Source of the DNA: Bacteroidales bacterium
GTDB lineage: Bacteria > Bacteroidota > Bacteroidia > Bacteroidales > SM23-62
Assembly (NCBI GenBank): GCA_016783865.1
Contig: JADHVS010000260.1
Span: forward strand, 1 to 5,974
Direction of reading: 5' to 3'
Length of the DNA: 5,974 nt
The translations under genes were made by a program, and so were the position numbers. The notes below the pieces were generated by a model that did not search any database, had not been told where the DNA came from, and saw only the letters and a list, made by a program, of their open reading frames with translations. Positions within the stretch are counted from its first letter, which is position 1, and every line of letters starts with the position of its first letter. Below are positions 5,816 through 5,974 of the stretch, one piece after another.

Positions 5816-5974
5816 TAAAACAGATCCATTACCCTGCGATATTCTGAATCCGAGCTTATTGTTTTTGCCGTTTCGATAAACCTGTTCCTCAGCTCATCAT
5901 TATCTTCAGGTATCTGTTCAATAGCGCTTCTCAGGATGCGACCTTTCTCGGTATTCGAACTAATTTTTTTAGTT
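5794..5974 (-). CDS. C-terminal end of an ISSD-repeat protein (runs off the right edge)
   Basis: Fifty-nine codons and a TAG stop are visible, the first complete codon starting at 5973; the rest lies beyond the window. The sequence shows two related units: KKISSNTEKGRILRSAIEQ near its start, and AKTISSDSEYRRVMDLF after it, spaced about 36 residues apart. This ISSD-x-x-E/Y-x-R-V-L type of alpha-helical repeat occurs, as I recall it, in the C-terminal parts of bacterial M56-peptidase-like and other signalling or envelope proteins; I do not know its function. The last residues (YCMRGVR) do not continue the repeat, and the stop lies inside the HK1 frame, so the end may have been altered. It is the first visible gene of the two-component operon and may be translationally coupled to HK1. 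Confidence 0.7.
   Translation of the reverse strand, partial: TKKISSNTEKGRILRSAIEQIPEDNDELRNRFIETAKTISSDSEYRRVMDLFYCMRGVR

Noticed and set aside
5156..5879. Plus-strand frames of 64-71 codons
   Set aside because: Antisense to HK1 and to the end of the upstream gene, with no support of their own.

Overview
The window looks like a stretch of a Bacteroidota chromosome, probably Bacteroidales/Marinilabiliales-like. This is inferred from family content (a TPR-coiled-coil-SpoIIE phosphatase, LytS/LytTR two-component genes, a secreted Ig-like protein), from AT-rich leaders without Shine-Dalgarno sequences, and from a TAnnTTTG-type promoter element. There are no RNA genes, transposase genes or CRISPR arrays.

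Layout. (1) Positions 1-538, minus strand: the N-terminal 179 codons of a secreted protein with Ig-like domains, running off the left edge. (2) Positions 539-1139: a 600-base AT-rich intergenic region between divergent genes. It holds two related REP-like palindromes, a terminator-like hairpin on the minus strand, two side-by-side short stem-loops, three perfect copies of a heptamer, and a candidate promoter -7 element. (3) Positions 1140-3668, plus strand: an intact 842-residue TPR/transmembrane/SpoIIE (PP2C-type) phosphatase. (4) Positions 3669-5974, minus strand: a tightly overlapping operon. In transcription order it holds the C-terminal end of an ISSD-repeat protein, a LytS-type histidine kinase (HK1), a four-helix membrane protein with a degenerate kinase ATPase domain (HK2), and a REC-LytTR response regulator. 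Its last stop codon abuts the phosphatase stop codon tail to tail with no base between them.

The most interesting signal is in the two-component operon. Every one of its three complete genes departs from the usual architecture while keeping an open frame. HK1 keeps the phospho-acceptor histidine (H120) but its ATPase domain jumps from the VEN of the N-box to the GLENI of the G-box, dropping roughly 30-35 residues, and it also appears to lack its first two membrane helices. HK2 keeps four membrane helices and a full-length but degenerate ATPase domain, yet has no phospho-acceptor domain at all. The regulator has an intact receiver (D56, K101) but only the C-terminal half of its LytTR DNA-binding domain, about 45-50 residues short. 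Either these are serial internal deletions (real decay or an assembly artefact) or they are parts of a split sensor in which degenerate subunits work together. The comparisons with normal family members are from memory, not from a computed alignment.

Functionally, the operon would be expected to sense something at the inner membrane and signal through the receiver. The phosphatase is a separate, apparently complete signalling protein that probably acts on an anti-sigma antagonist encoded elsewhere. Nothing in the window identifies the signal or the target genes.
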